Shown here in pieces: positions 49,871 through 62,660 of a DNA stretch of 64,000 nucleotides. The translations under genes and the position numbers were made by a program. Under the pieces are notes generated by a model that ran no database searches, had not been told where the DNA came from, and saw nothing but the letters and a program-made list of their open reading frames with translations. The DNA is from Acridotheres tristis. Lineage: Eukaryota; Chordata; Aves; Passeriformes; Sturnidae. The stretch lies in contig CM072886.1 in the NCBI GenBank assembly GCA_037013685.1, positions 66,416,433-66,480,432 of the forward strand, given 5' to 3'. The stretch's first letter is position 1. Each line of letters opens with the position of its first letter.

Positions 49871-52800
49871 CTTTCTTCGTTATCAGGTATTGACTAAAAG
49901 CAAGCCTCTAACAGCAAATATTCTTTACGTGTAAGGTACTTAAAACCTGAAACTACATCTAGATTCAATTTTTTTCCCTGTCTTTAACATGCAGAGAATA
50001 TCATCCTTTATGATAGTGATGAATATCATATGAATATACAAATAACTTTTTAAAGTTTTCTCATGGAGTCTGTCACTGTGGTGTGTCATGCATGTCTAGA
50101 AAGTAAGGCAGGGACTTATGCAGAATTGAGTCCATAAATGAAGTGGAAAAATTACAAAAATAGACAAAAGTGGATAATTCTGTAGAATTATCTACTCAGC
50201 CTTGCAAAACTTGCAGAATAACTGCAGATATACTGCAAGTTGTAAAAATCCAGTAGTTTTTACTCTACAAATTCATTAACTGAATATTCATATCACTTCG
50301 GTATCTGATATTTGGAAGTGACTTTGTTCTGTGACTTCTCACACAACATTTTCCATGTGGATTCATAGGAAAAACATGGACATTATAATTACTTGGAGAT
50401 AACTGAGGCTTTCATATGTAACATGTTAAGTAGTGAGATAAACTGAGAAAGGAACACTTCTCAGAATGAGGCCACAAAAAACTTTGTCTTCAAATTATTT
50501 ATAATAGAAATTGACTTCACCCTCTTTGAAATAGATGCTGAAGATGTAAATATTCATAGGGAAAACGAATAATTTCAAAAAGGAAAAGAAGTTCAAACAT
50601 TCAAAATTTCTGATTTTATTTTCAATGATACTTAGGACAATTTATCAGAAAGTGCAAGAGGAAATTCCAGGGCACTTCTGAGTGACCAGAGATGATGCTT
50701 TCAGTTCAGTCAATGCTGACTTTTCATGATCCTTCTCAACTGTGGTTGGTAGAAGGGAGTAGGTACCAATCTATCTTAAATTCTTATAGTAGGGTAGGTC
50801 AGGTTAAACTTTGAAGATGTTGAAGCAAGTTTTACTGAATAAGTCAAATTAAATTCCTAGCTTCTTAGATTCTAAAATTGAAGAAAATAGACCTCATGCT
50901 AAGAATGTTTCAGCAGTTCTGCTGGTGAACATATTCTCCCAATCAGCACTCAGAGAATATCCAAGCTCTGGGAGACAACCCTTGTGCTTAAAATAAAAAT
51001 GCTGCTCTGATGTTCTGACCATGGCAATTCAAAGATGTGGTGTATGATATCATGATTGTTTTTTAGACCCTTCTCATGTAATTCATGTATTTTTAAACAA
51101 ATAATTTGATGAGACCAAATATAAATACATAAAGCCAAAACCAAGCTAAATGTTCTTAAAAGGTAATGTCTCATCTTGGCCATTCAAGCTTTCTAGAATT
51201 ATTCCTATTGCTAATTTTTAGATCAGATTTATATAAATTACATCAGACTGTTTGATAAAGCCATTTATTTTATTTCTTTATCCCCAGAGTATTTTATTTT
51301 GTATCAGTACTCTGGAAGTGCTGCTGGTGCTCTAAAGATCTTTGTACATCTTATTTCCACAAATGGTTGTTTTTAATCATGGTTGCTTTTAAATAATTAA
51401 TAAAAATTATTTTCTCTTGCACAAATAAGACAGTTTTGAAAACAGCCTCAATCCTTACCACTGACATTGTTGCAGTATTTACCATTTGAAGTGCCTGACT
51501 CTCAGTGCAACTTAACAGCAGCCTTCATAGGCCTCTTATTTCAACGATCCTTTATGTCATGGAAAGATAGTAAAGCTCCCTTATTTGCCAAATGGCATTT
51601 CAAGTGGAATGCGTGTCATGTGAAGATGAAGTACTGGGTCTTGTACAGAATTTGGTTTTAGTGCAAGGATTTTTAGTGTTTTCCTTTGAAATTAGGGCAA
51701 ATGAGGCCCATATTAAAAGTCCTATTGGAGTTTTCACACAGAGCTGTCATAAAATATCAGGATTTGACATTTGTCCACAGCCACTGGAAACAGAGCCCTG
51801 CAAAAGGAAGACCTCCCTCTATCTGTCCACAGTTTACAAATGAGCTTTCTGATCAGATCACCCAGACAACCACATAGAAGAATAATGGGCCAGCTGGTGT
51901 ACAGAAAGTTTTACTAAACAACCTGCTTGAAGATTCTCTAACTGGACCACCCACATGACAGAGATGCCATGAACAAGCATCTGGAATGCATTGTATTTTA
52001 AAAATATTCATGAGGAAAGAATGTGTCTCCAATCCAAACAATTACACAGATAAAACACTGTCAGTACCAGTAAAAGACACCGGTTCAGTAAATTTTCCTG
52101 AGTCTAAATTTCAGGGATTTCATGTCTCCAGTATTCCTGTATTTCTCAGACCTCTCATTGCTTCAGAATCAGGTGCATAGCACTTCTGCAGGCTTCCTGA
52201 CTATACAAAGCTGGAACTGATTTCCCATATCTCTACAAAATCCATGGATTCTGTGCAAGGACATGGAATGATGCAATCTCATTCTGAAAAAAACCAGCTA
52301 TTTGCTCGGTCTTACATAAAGAGTCTTTGGTGAAGGAGTTCTTCATGATCAATTGGCAAATGGCTGCTTATGAGATGACAGATGCCCATTTTCTACCGAA
52401 TTCTGACTTTGGCTCTAGGTAGTGCAGCTCATTCCAAACACCCTATTTTTATCCTGTGTGACGTTGTCAATCTCTGTGGAGCTTTTGTGGCTGAAGCACA
52501 TGCTCTGTGAACCTCATCCTTGGTAATCAACACTCACCAAGGTCTTTGGGTGTGTGTAGAAGACACAGGTTTATTAGGATACCCCTACTCCACTTCAACA
52601 CTTTGTGCATTTTCCTTTCTCTAGATTCAACCATTTTATCATCAAGACATTTACTGGGAATCTAAGGCAAGTATAGCAATTTTCTGAGAAAACTAAGAAT
52701 CCCTTATCAATTCAAGTATGTCTGCCAATTATATGATATCATCTACACAAGATAGGAAGCTTAACTCTTTATCTCAGGACCTCAAACAACAGAAAATTGT

Positions 52801-53689
52801 TGGACTGGATGCAGCCTGTCAGAACAGTTTTAATCAGGTGGTCCCCTGCTATCCACTTATCATAGGCCTTTTAGACACAATTTGGGAGAGCTCATCAAAA
52901 TGTCCTGAGTTTTTTACTCTCTAACTTCTTCTCTCAAATTCTTTAGAGACTGAAGCAACTGTATTTCCCTTGCCACAAGGCAACAGTACAAGTTTTTTTT
53001 CATCACATAATTTGCATAACCTGTGACAAAAGTACACATGAATGTCAGGGGAGAGAACAGGGATTACTTTCATGAACAGCCATGCAGCTGGAGACTCCTA
53101 GGAATCAGGTCCACAGGGAGGTCTCTATTTTGGTCATATCATAGACCTGCCTGCTGATGCAGGGCAGAGGAAGCATTGAGGTGTGCAGTCCACATAACAT
53201 GGAATAAAGTCTTTTCTAGTAGAATACTTGAGGAACACTGATCATCCAGTGTTGCACACTGGACTTCACCATGGCTAAGTAAAGAAAGTGATGAAGAGGA
53301 ACAGCAGCTCTATGGACCTTTCTGTTCTATCAGTCTTTGGAATAAATCTGTTACTCATTTGCCTATCAGATCTTACGAGACTGCAAAAGTCATTATACAC
53401 ACTTTTTAGCATTGTTGTTACCTTATCTAGGGCCCCAGTTAGTCTAATTTGATCATTTTTCATAGTGCTCCATTTCGAGCTGTACCTAATGTATAATATA
53501 TAAATTGTATGCAAAAAGGAGATGGGTTTTAAAACCATAAGGCTCTAACCCCTAGGCCTAGCTTTTTTCCAGGTCTCTGTTAAAACACAAATATTCAATC
53601 AATACAGTTTTAGCTAGGCCATAATGCACTGTTTTTCATCTCCTCTTTCTTTTAAAAGTGGCCATAGTACTTTCAAAATTACTTTTCTA
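49871..53689. other. Unique sequence, no gene seen
   Basis: No repeat family, RNA gene or supported exon recognised. Confidence 0.5.
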
Positions 53690-54480
53690 ATATTATAGAT
53701 AAATTTTATTTACATAATTTTTTGGATTAGCAAAATATTCTTTTCTCTGAATGCTTTCTAAATACTTTGAATTCCAGGTGCTTATTCCAGATGCTTCTGG
53801 CGCCTTAATGGTAATGTCGTGTGTTCCTGCAGCTTTTACACTTTTATTTGCCTCAGTCTTGGCTCTGTTTTTTCTATGGATGGAGGAAGATCCAGTGCTG
53901 AGATACTTTGCTGTGCTGAGAGCAATACCATCTTGCCTTGCAAGCTGTCTTCTCTCTACTACTCGCCCAGAATGTGTCATCAGCTACAGGGAATACATGT
54001 TTTCAAAGCAATCCCTCTACCTGCAGCACTTCTTTATGACTTGTCAGGTTGCTGTGAGCCATCCTAGCATAAGAAGTATTGGCTCAGTTTCTTTTCCTGT
54101 TTAATTCAAACACCAAGCAGAATGCTTTTCTAGATAGTCTGAGGTATTTTCAAGTTGCTGAGCTTCTCTCTCCCAAATCTTTGGTTGTGCTGTCTTTGTG
54201 ATCTCCTCACTACTTTGATCATGCTCTTGCCTTGCCAGCAGACTTGGCCTGTTTATGCTTTTCTTTTAACATTATATTTTGTTGCTTTTCCAGCTTATCT
54301 TTGTTTATGATTTCCAGTAACTTCCTCTGAAGTATTTAGTATTACTTTCTCAAGTATTTCCCATACAAGCTATAGTGAGATTTCTTCATCATCCCAAAGA
54401 AATAGCCTGAAATGCACTCTCAGCTTCACCTTGCATGACTCCTTTGCCAAGTGTTCTTAGCACTTACAAAGGATCAGAGA
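53690..54480 (-). pseudogene. Possible decayed coding sequence, frame-shifted
   Basis: Reading the minus strand from about 54480 down, protein-like stretches appear one after another in different frames. The first is a lysine-rich, helix-prone block with KLLEIINKDKLEKQQ, KEKHKQAKSAGKAR (about 54340-54230). After a +1-type shift comes a block with KIWEREAQQLENTSDYLEKH (about 54190-54120). The last is an open frame with ANKSVKAAG, THDITIKAPEASG and KYLESIQRKE, which ends at a stop near 53693. AATAAA overlaps the last codons. The order and colinearity suggest a degenerate coding tract of a coiled-coil-type protein. However, the strand is A-rich, which inflates such readings. No poly(A) tract or parent gene is evident. 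Confidence 0.25.
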
Positions 54481-54914
54481 GATGGCAACACCCAATCATC
54501 TTTCTGGGCTTTATCTTCCTCTTTGCCAGAACAGAAGAGAACAGAACAGTTCATGCTCACAACCACACTGTACTTCTATAGACTGTAGCATTGCACCATG
54601 ACAGTCCATATCTTTGACTAAAAAGAATGTGTTTAATGTGGTTTTTGTCTCACAGCTTCATGCATATGCACGTGAGAGAGCCAAAGTGATACTGGATGTA
54701 ACATTCATAACCTGGCCATTCATTGACTTTCTATTTTTTAATTCAGCCCTCACATCTATACCATCAGCTAACAGATTCTGGAAGTTTGTCTAGACTGCCT
54801 TTCTTCTGGTGTTTGTCACCCTTCTTCTCTGAGTCTTTGCTGCATTGGTTGGTGTCTGCACCAGAATATCATACCTGTGCACAGTTCAAAGTGCCAGCTG
54901 TAAAAATGCAGTAC

Positions 54915-54995
54915 CAATTTGCCTAAGTATCAGTTTCCTCAGTGGTCCATTGAGGAAATTGTAATGCTCCCTACCTCTGTAACAATTCTGTTGAC
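54915..54995 (+). repeat. MIR/L3-like scrap (3' region)
   Basis: 'tcagtttcctcagtgg' followed after an interruption by 'gtaatgctccctacctctgt' and 'aacaattctgttga' parallels the MIR 3' part: 'tcagtttcctcatctg', 'ataatagtacctacctca' and 'gggttgttgtga'. It is ancient and diverged. Confidence 0.45.
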
Positions 54996-57900
54996 ATGTT
55001 TTTCTTGCCCCCTTGTCTATCTGAAGTTGGAAAAGTAATTTCTTATTATCACCTCTTTTATGTTCTGTATGTTCCTGAATTCTCTAAATCTTGTTGCATA
55101 TTGGCATGTTATTGTAATATAAAACAATGTTATACAACTGATTGCAAATGTTTCCAGCTTTAACTTTAAGCCAAATATTTTGACCCTTTTAAGTGCTGGA
55201 TTTTTTTGGTTCTAAATTTCATTTTGCAAAAACTGTTCTGTTTCCACTATGAGTCACACCAGACAAAATCAGGAAATGTCAGAATCTCCAAAAAGAAATA
55301 AAATGCAGGGTTTTTGACCAGATCTACTAAGTCACACAGACAAAAGTACATCCTTGCAGTTCATAAATTTTTATGCAAGCTACACCTTGATGGGTAGTGA
55401 AGTTGAGATAGTGCTGCTGTCTCACTGTGATTCTAATGTTTATTATCAAGAAGGAAGTGATGTAGCAGTTTCCTGCAATGCCACTCTGGCAACAGCAGGC
55501 TCAGTACTGCCAGATTTACTACACAAAATCTTGTGGATTTCCATGGGCTTGCTCTCAAGTGAGTGTCTGAGGAATAATGAAGATATGCAGAAACTTTGTC
55601 TTTGACCATGAGTTCTCCCTGACAAGATAATTCTTCTTACTCTAGTTCTCCTTCCTGTTCTAGAAGAGACAAGGGGGATACTATGCTCTTGCATCCAATG
55701 AAGTGCAAGCTGAACTTTACAATCTTTTCAGCAGAAGCACTGCCTTCCTATGCTAGGGAAATAGACACATACCTCTATGTAGACTAAGCATCAGAAGTGT
55801 GACAGAGCATGTGGTGGAGTCCTGAAACTCTGATTTTCTACAGTGGAGACTTGCCTGGGTTGGAATGCTCCCTTCTAGCCTATTACATTCTAGCCTATCA
55901 TATTCTCTTCCCACTTCCATTAGGAAATCAATGGTTGGGAAGGATGGTGTCCAGATCAATAGGTTACATACATTCTAAAATAAGGCCGGGATGAAGCCAA
56001 CACATGTACCTGGACTTGAGATTTATAACTCAGACTTTAAAAAAAAAAAAAAAAGGCATCTGAAGCATTTTTGTCATTCTGAAAATGTGATAAGACTCCT
56101 ATTTCTATTGATCTCTCAGTATTCCCTGGAGGGCAGTGAGAAGACTGAGATGTTTGTGCAAGATATCATCAACCATGTGAGGCCCTTTGGAGAATGAGGT
56201 ATCGAGCAGTATGAAGGCAGAATCAACCTGACAGCAAGGAGTGTTTGAAGAGTTGTCACCTCAATATCAGAGAGTAGACAGTTATATATGAACCAGCAGA
56301 AGTTTGTTTTCAGTCTGAGGATTTGATTCTCCTCTCACTTCAGTGAAACTGTAGAGAAACCACTAAGAAGCCGATGGTGTATAAACAGTATAAAGATGAA
56401 AAACAGAGCAGGAGGTATTCTGTAGTTTGTGGGCTCTGATTATCAAATCCACAGTACTACAGCATGACAATTTCATTCAATTCAACAGATCAGCATGAAC
56501 AAAACAACAGAGAACCAGATCTAATAACAAGCAGACAGTGACCCTAAAAACATTCAGGCCAAACTGTGTTTTCGCTGACGCCACTGAAAAGCCAAGCAGA
56601 ATGCCATGGAGTTCAGAACTTAGCCATAAGTCCCAGAACCAAGAGACGCTGAGTCTGTCTCACATGCCGGGTGTCATTTGCCATGTGCAGAAACAGCACA
56701 TCTGCTGGAGCTGTCCTTGCTGCAAAAAGGCACAATATCTCCAGGTGCTGGTGGGATACAACAGCAGTGTCTGCATCTGACACGTGCAGCAGTATTGATA
56801 TGAAGAGGAACTACAGGCATTTTCTTCCAGGAACGGTCAAACTCTTTATATTTAAATCCAGGCAAAATGCTAGAAAGTCTGATTTTTAAAAATCAGAGTG
56901 AGTTTAGCCACTGACATTTCAAAATTGAGCATGTTTCATGTCATTTGCATCCCAGATTTGAATTCTGCATATTTTTTTCCTCCTGGGCCAAGGAAGCTGG
57001 AGGAAAATCACTTTAAATAAATTTGTCAGAATCCAAGGCAAGGCAACCTGGCCAGGGCTTTGAGGATTCTACTGCTGATGGGTTTACTGCTAGAAGATTT
57101 GCCTAGAAACATTGCCTAGAAAAATGTTCGCACTCTGACTGAAAGGAAGTTCAAAGAGTAAAAAAATCTGTCCCCAGAACATTGCTGCTGGAAAGTTTGA
57201 CAATAAGTAGGCTTCCCCCAGAGAACCCTTTATTTTTGAAGTCTGTAATAGCAGTCCAATACTATGCACAGCTTATCTTCAAGATAGACCTGAAATAAAT
57301 TTCTGTGTGAAGCAAAGGTCTGGCAATCTAAATCATTCAGCACTAATTACTTAGATAATTAATTACTTAGGAAAATAGTACTACTTAGGAACTTATTTCT
57401 GGTTATCGATGTCTCTGTATTGCACCAGATAATCCCAGACAGGTGTAACAACTGACACTCCAAAACGCAGGTGTAGTCTACTCTCTGCATGAGGGGGAAA
57501 CACATCGTACAAACAAGCATATGACTGGCATTATGACAGCAGGGCTTGCTGTAAGAGATAATATTATGCAGCCTTGTTGTAATGGCATACCAGGCCAGGT
57601 ATGAATCATGGCTCTTGAAAGTAACATTAGCTTGGCTTCTGCACTTAGCTGGTGTGTCTCCCATCACGAGCATTTCCACTTAGGAAAAGTGAGATCAAGC
57701 TGTAACCTTCTTTTGTTTATGAGACATTCTTGGGATGACCACACTGGTGAGAAAACTAGAAGTGTGGTTCAAGACCATTTCATCAGGTAACAGGTCCTTT
57801 CTCACTGAGAATAGACTGGAAAGCAAGAAGCAATGCTGAAGGAGAAAGCATCATGCTTAAAGAGGAGTGTCAGTAACTGGTATTTCTGAAGAGAAAGTCC

Positions 57901-60245
57901 TGGGCTGTGCATTGAACTGTGTCTGTAATTTGAACCAAGCCACCTCATTATTTATTAATTTTACACTTCTGCTTGGGAAGTTGGGAACCCATCTTCCATC
58001 CCATATTTTACAACTGCCACTTGAAGTCTCCCTCATTTCCCTTTTCTTCAGTGATAAACACCAGTTTGTCTTTAGATCCACAGTAGTGGTATTATATAAT
58101 AGAGTTACACAAGGAAAAAATAGCTTCCATCCCTTTTTCAGGCATCCTTCCTGTGATGTCTGTATGAACCACAGAATGAAAACAGGCTCTGAATTCAGGC
58201 TACTCTCTTTAAGTACCACATGTAGATGAAATTATAACAACTTAATTGATTTACCATGAGACCTAAGGGACTGGAAAAGAATAGTACTATTTATGTCCCT
58301 GCTGTCTGAAAATGTATGTAATAAAGAACCTGAGAACACTGGAAGATGTTTTGCTTTATTCAGAAGCATTGACCAGAGTAGCCTCAAATAATATGCTTAC
58401 AATAGAAACTTCCATTGTCAGGATGACATATTTGTGCAAAGTGAATTTTGAAGAAAACCTTGCCCGATACTTTTCACAAAATCAACTTATTCTGACTTTA
58501 TAACTATTTACAGTGACATTTTAATAAATGAAAGACATCCTTTGAGATGATTTTTCACCAAATATAATTGTCCAGGACTTTTCCTGCCTTCCATGACCTT
58601 GGCAATGACTACAATGACAGGGAGAATTTCTCCATGACAGTTTTATATCTTAGGATTCATAAGGCAGATTTTTTTCAGTTAAATCACCTGAAAAGCAATG
58701 GATCACACAGACAGCAAATCCAAACTATTTGTCAGAAGTCAGAACAGGGAGTTTAGTTTATTTCTGCATTGGCCAACAATGAAAACAACTTGATCTGGGG
58801 CAGGAAAGGATAAGAAGATCCAAATTTTCTCTTTTTTTCTTTTTGTCATCTAATTTGGTAATTAAGATCTCCACTACCATTTCAGCAAAATGAATGATCC
58901 TTGCACCTAATGCTGTTTCAAGGAAAGGCAATGCTCTTGACCACTGTGAGAGGTTTGTCTGGCTGGCTCCTAGATGCATGTAGATTTAAGCTTTCCTCTC
59001 TCACTTCTTTTTTTTTTTTCTGAGTACTAAGATGTATTTTCCTTACAATAAGTCTTTGTGAAGTAATCATTCACTAAAAATGAATTCTGATTTTGACTGA
59101 TTTACCCAACAGGTCTAAATTCTATAACAGAAAAATGAATATTCCTACTAGGCTGTGACAACAAATGAATAAATTCAGAAAAGATGCATCATCTTTCTAA
59201 ATGTATCAGTAAGAACAATTTACTTGATCTCACATTTATATTTCCAGATTCCAAAAGTTAAGTAGCAGGAACATTCCATCACCCAGAGACTTATAATTCA
59301 GTAGCAGTTCCAATCTTTATTTTCCAGATATTTGTGAAGTGAATTTTCAATAATGTCATACATATTATAGACACTAAATACACTAGCTTATAGCTATATA
59401 GATACTAAATATTCTTAGGAGAGTTTTGTCACCAACTCTGTGGAAAATGATGCTGGACATCACCCTAGCTAAACAAAAAATCCTCAGCTAAAATTTGGGA
59501 AATCAGATTTGCCTCTATGCTAAAACAGCCATTTTTTACATCTCATATACTCCACTAGGCTCTTGAATTAGGGTTATGCATATTATCTATTAATGCTTAT
59601 ATAAAACACCAAAAAGAATTGGCATTTTAAAGCATATTTGTGATATATGGAGCACTGAAGACTTAGATGCCAATTTTGCATGGATATAAAATCGTGTTCC
59701 ATCTTAATTGAAATCAACAGGGATTACACAGCTGTAAATTCTTACAGAATTTTTGCTGGTGATCACATCATATCAAATTATCCCATCCTATCCTAATTAT
59801 CTTTAATCTGCCCTGTTTGGAGCAGCAGTTAAGAGGCACTACAAGTGGATTCCAAAGGTGTTAAGTAAGAATTTACACTGATACTTACATGGCTGAAGGC
59901 CCAATTATAGTATTTGTTCAAGAATTAACACTGCATTCTAGTATTGTTCAGTAATACTGTTCTACCCTACACTTCCTAAAAATTCCAGTAAGGAAAACCA
60001 TTTTCTTGGACCAGGCTCACTGCAACTGTAGGCTCACCCTGGTTGGGATAGGCTTGCACACCAGAAATAAAATCATCATGAGGCAGGAAGGAAAGACGGC
60101 TAAGCAGACAGGCTTGCCCATGAAAGAGAGGAAGGGAGAGCATGTAGCTAGATACAGATATCCATGTTGGCCCTGGCTGGGAGGGCGCCCAGGCGCCTCT
60201 GGGAGCAGGAGGAATGTTTGGTTTCCTCCTTCCTCTGCCTGTCAG
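54996..60245. other. Unique sequence, no assured gene
   Basis: Contains an A16 run (56039-56054) and a T run (59008-59019). Two short plus-strand stretches (about 55430-55490 and 56198-56248) read faintly like pieces of an immunoglobulin-type domain; see findings. Overlapping 120-codon frames on both strands at 57857-58229 are judged fortuitous. No repeat family recognised. Confidence 0.5.
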
Positions 60246-60451
60246 ACCCCCAGTGTTTGCACTGGGTGCTCCCTCTCCGGCAGTGCCGCTGTCTGAGGTC
60301 AGGTCGTTGCTGCAGAGCATCTTGTGGTTGCCCAACCTGTGCATGTCACTGGCTCCTTTGCTTCCTGTTCTGTCTCCTGTTCACCAGCAGCTGCTTGCCT
60401 GGCACTTGAGGAGAAAACACTCAGGCTGCAGCAGGGAAGGTTTTCCAGCAG
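60246..60451 (+). other. Candidate internal coding exon in a GC-rich block
   Basis: One of the best acceptors in the window ('gtttcctccttcctctgcct' then GTCAG, ending 60245) is followed by a 206-base open segment. The segment ends at a good donor, CCAGCAG|GTGAAA (60451/60452), entering in phase 2 and leaving in phase 1. It would encode a leucine- and proline-rich stretch with SEVRSLLQSILWLPNLCM and LAWHLRRKHSGC. Third codon positions are clearly GC-rich, unlike the surroundings. The local block (60170-60480) is GC-rich with several CpGs, so other frames are open as well, including a 122-codon minus-strand frame. No family recognised. Confidence 0.25.
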
Positions 60452-61250
60452 GTGAAAAACAGCCCCTGCAGACATGGTGAATGGCAACAAAAAGCAATGT
60501 ACTTATTTCTTCTCTCTTCCTGGAAAAAGATTGGGAAAAGTATGAAGCCTGGCTGCTTAGAGAGCTGGCTGGTATGGTGGAGGTGCCAGAAATAGGTGCT
60601 TGCTGACTATTATAGAAAGATACATTCCTTTTATCCCCCAAAAGCATTGCATTTCGGTGTTAAGAGGCTTACTCACATTTTCCCTCTAAAGCATTAAATG
60701 TTTCATTATTAAAGGAAAAGTAAATGGGACACAAGTCCAGTTCACCTAAAAAATTGCAATGGAGTGATTAACAACAGTTACCAGCTCAAGCCAAAGGAAC
60801 GGAGGCAGCAAAATTAACCAGCAGGGAGAGGGACAGCAATCCAGTAGACTTCTTACGGAGAGAGGTGCAGAAAAAAGACTGAAACATGCCTGGAGACAAG
60901 AACGTTATGGATGTTGAAAATAAGATTAATTTCGTATCCCACTGCTGTAGCTGACAAAAAAGAAAAGGAAGAAGAAAGAATATAAGTAGCAGTTCACACC
61001 CCAAGTAGGTATACACAGACTTATTATGAAACAGAGCCTTTATGCAGCACAAGTTTAAGGCATATTTCTGTACTGCAAATGGCATGTCCTGGGCTGTTTT
61101 GCCAGCAACTGTAAGGTGGGATTAGTGACTCTTTGACTGTAGCAAAGTTGTGGGGACAGCTGGAAAATGCTGTAAAGCCATGCATGAGCTGTCCCCTCAA
61201 CCTGTAGCCACTTTGCTGGGTACTGGTGACATGATACAGGCACAAGGAAA
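60452..61250. other. Unique sequence, no gene seen
   Basis: No repeat family, exon or RNA gene recognised. Confidence 0.5.
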
Positions 61251-61496
61251 GATCTCCCTGGAGCCTTCTCCGGGCTGAACAACTTCAACTCTCTCAGCCT
61301 GTCTTTATGGGAGAGGTGCTCCGGCCCTCTGACTGTCTTCCTACCCCTCGTCTGGAATTGCTCCAGCACATTCATGTTGTTCATGTGCTGGGCACCCTAG
61401 AGTTGGATGCAGAACTCCAGGTAGGGTCTCATGAAAGCAGGGTAGAGGGGGAGAGTCACTTCCCTCACCCTGCTGGTCATCTTCTTTTGACGCAGC
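61251..61496 (-). repeat. CR1 LINE internal fragment lacking both ends
   Basis: Plus-strand wording such as 'ccctggagccttctccgggc', 'gagaggtgctccggccctct', 'tggatgcagaactccaggta' and 'gtagagggggagagtcact' is the reverse complement of the C-terminal ORF2 region of avian CR1. The element ends abruptly near 61496 on its 5' side. On its 3' side (near 61251) it lacks the rest of ORF2, the 3' UTR and the ATTCTATGAT tail. Confidence 0.92.
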
Positions 61497-62599
61497 AAGC
61501 AATGCTGAAGAACAGAAAAAAAGTAGCAAAAAGAAATAGCTATTTAAAGTTAAAAGAAAATACAAAGGACACACCACTTCTGAAGATTGATAGTCCTGAA
61601 AAGCTCTCAGGTCTCCAAGGAAACCTCAGGTTACATTATGCAAAAATTATGCCCAAATAAATTTCTAGTTAAACAAGGCTCTGCAATGGAAAAGGGAAGA
61701 GTGCTTGGGAACAGCCACTGTCACCTAATAGTGAAAATCTAAGAAAAAGAAGATTTTAAGGATATAGGTAAAGTATATAGTAAAGAGTGATCTTCCCCTC
61801 ATGACAATCCTCTGCCTTCTGACTATAAGCCATTTAGGAGCTCTCTGGGCCAAATCTGCATTCATATAACATGTTCCTTGCCCTGTGAATATGTCTGATC
61901 CTTTTTTAATCCAGTTCCACATTTTCAGTGGTTATCCTCTTCAGAGTGAGATGATTTCCTCAGTTTACTTTAGCATTCTGACATGTAATGCAAATCACAA
62001 GCAATTAGAAATCAGGAACTGATTTCAGCTATAGCTCAAGATACGTAAACTACGAGATGGTGATGTAAGGCTGCTGTACCATTTGTGGTTGGAGATGATG
62101 GAGCCAGCAATTCACACATTCAAGGTGAATGAAAGTCTATAATCAAAATCAGCATCAAGTTTTCCTCAGGAAGTTTTTGGTTTTGTTGCAGTTGTTCTGT
62201 TTTGCTTTTCTTTTTCTGTAAGCAATAGCAAATGAGCCCTGTATAGAAAATCACTACATGTATCAGATTATATGAGCAGGAGATAATTTTCAGAGTAGGA
62301 GAACAGTGGTTCTAGACTGTCATTGGTAGACTTCATCCCCGCATCACAGTATGTTCATATTTGCAACAGAAAGCTCCAGCCAGTTCAGTGAAGCACTACC
62401 AAAGGTGGGGGTATCATACGGCAGAAAATAGTTTCAGAATCTTTTGCAAGAAATAAATGATGGAGAAGGCCTCCTGTTAACAGAGAGAACAACATATTTT
62501 AGATTGAGGTTCTGTTTAAAGGAAACCAAGCCCTGATCCTGGTTAATCAAAGGAGTATACGTACAGAATAGACTACTCTTAAGGACAGATTTAGAAGTG
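61497..62599. other. Unique sequence, no gene seen
   Basis: No repeat family or exon recognised. Confidence 0.5.
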
Positions 62600-62660
62600 T
62601 ATTTATTTATTTATATTATAATATTATAAATATAAGTATTATAATATTTATATTATTGAT
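62600..62660. repeat. AT-only low-complexity tract
   Basis: About 60 bases almost entirely A and T, built from ATTT and ATTATA units with internal palindromes (TATTATAATA). It probably arose by slippage. Confidence 0.85.

Noticed and set aside
56039..56054. A16 run as the poly(A) tail of a processed pseudogene
   Set aside because: No AATAAA and no coherent coding remnant immediately upstream.
57857..58229. Overlapping 120-codon open frames on both strands
   Set aside because: Antisense frames of equal length are the mark of stop-poor sequence rather than coding; neither resembles a family.
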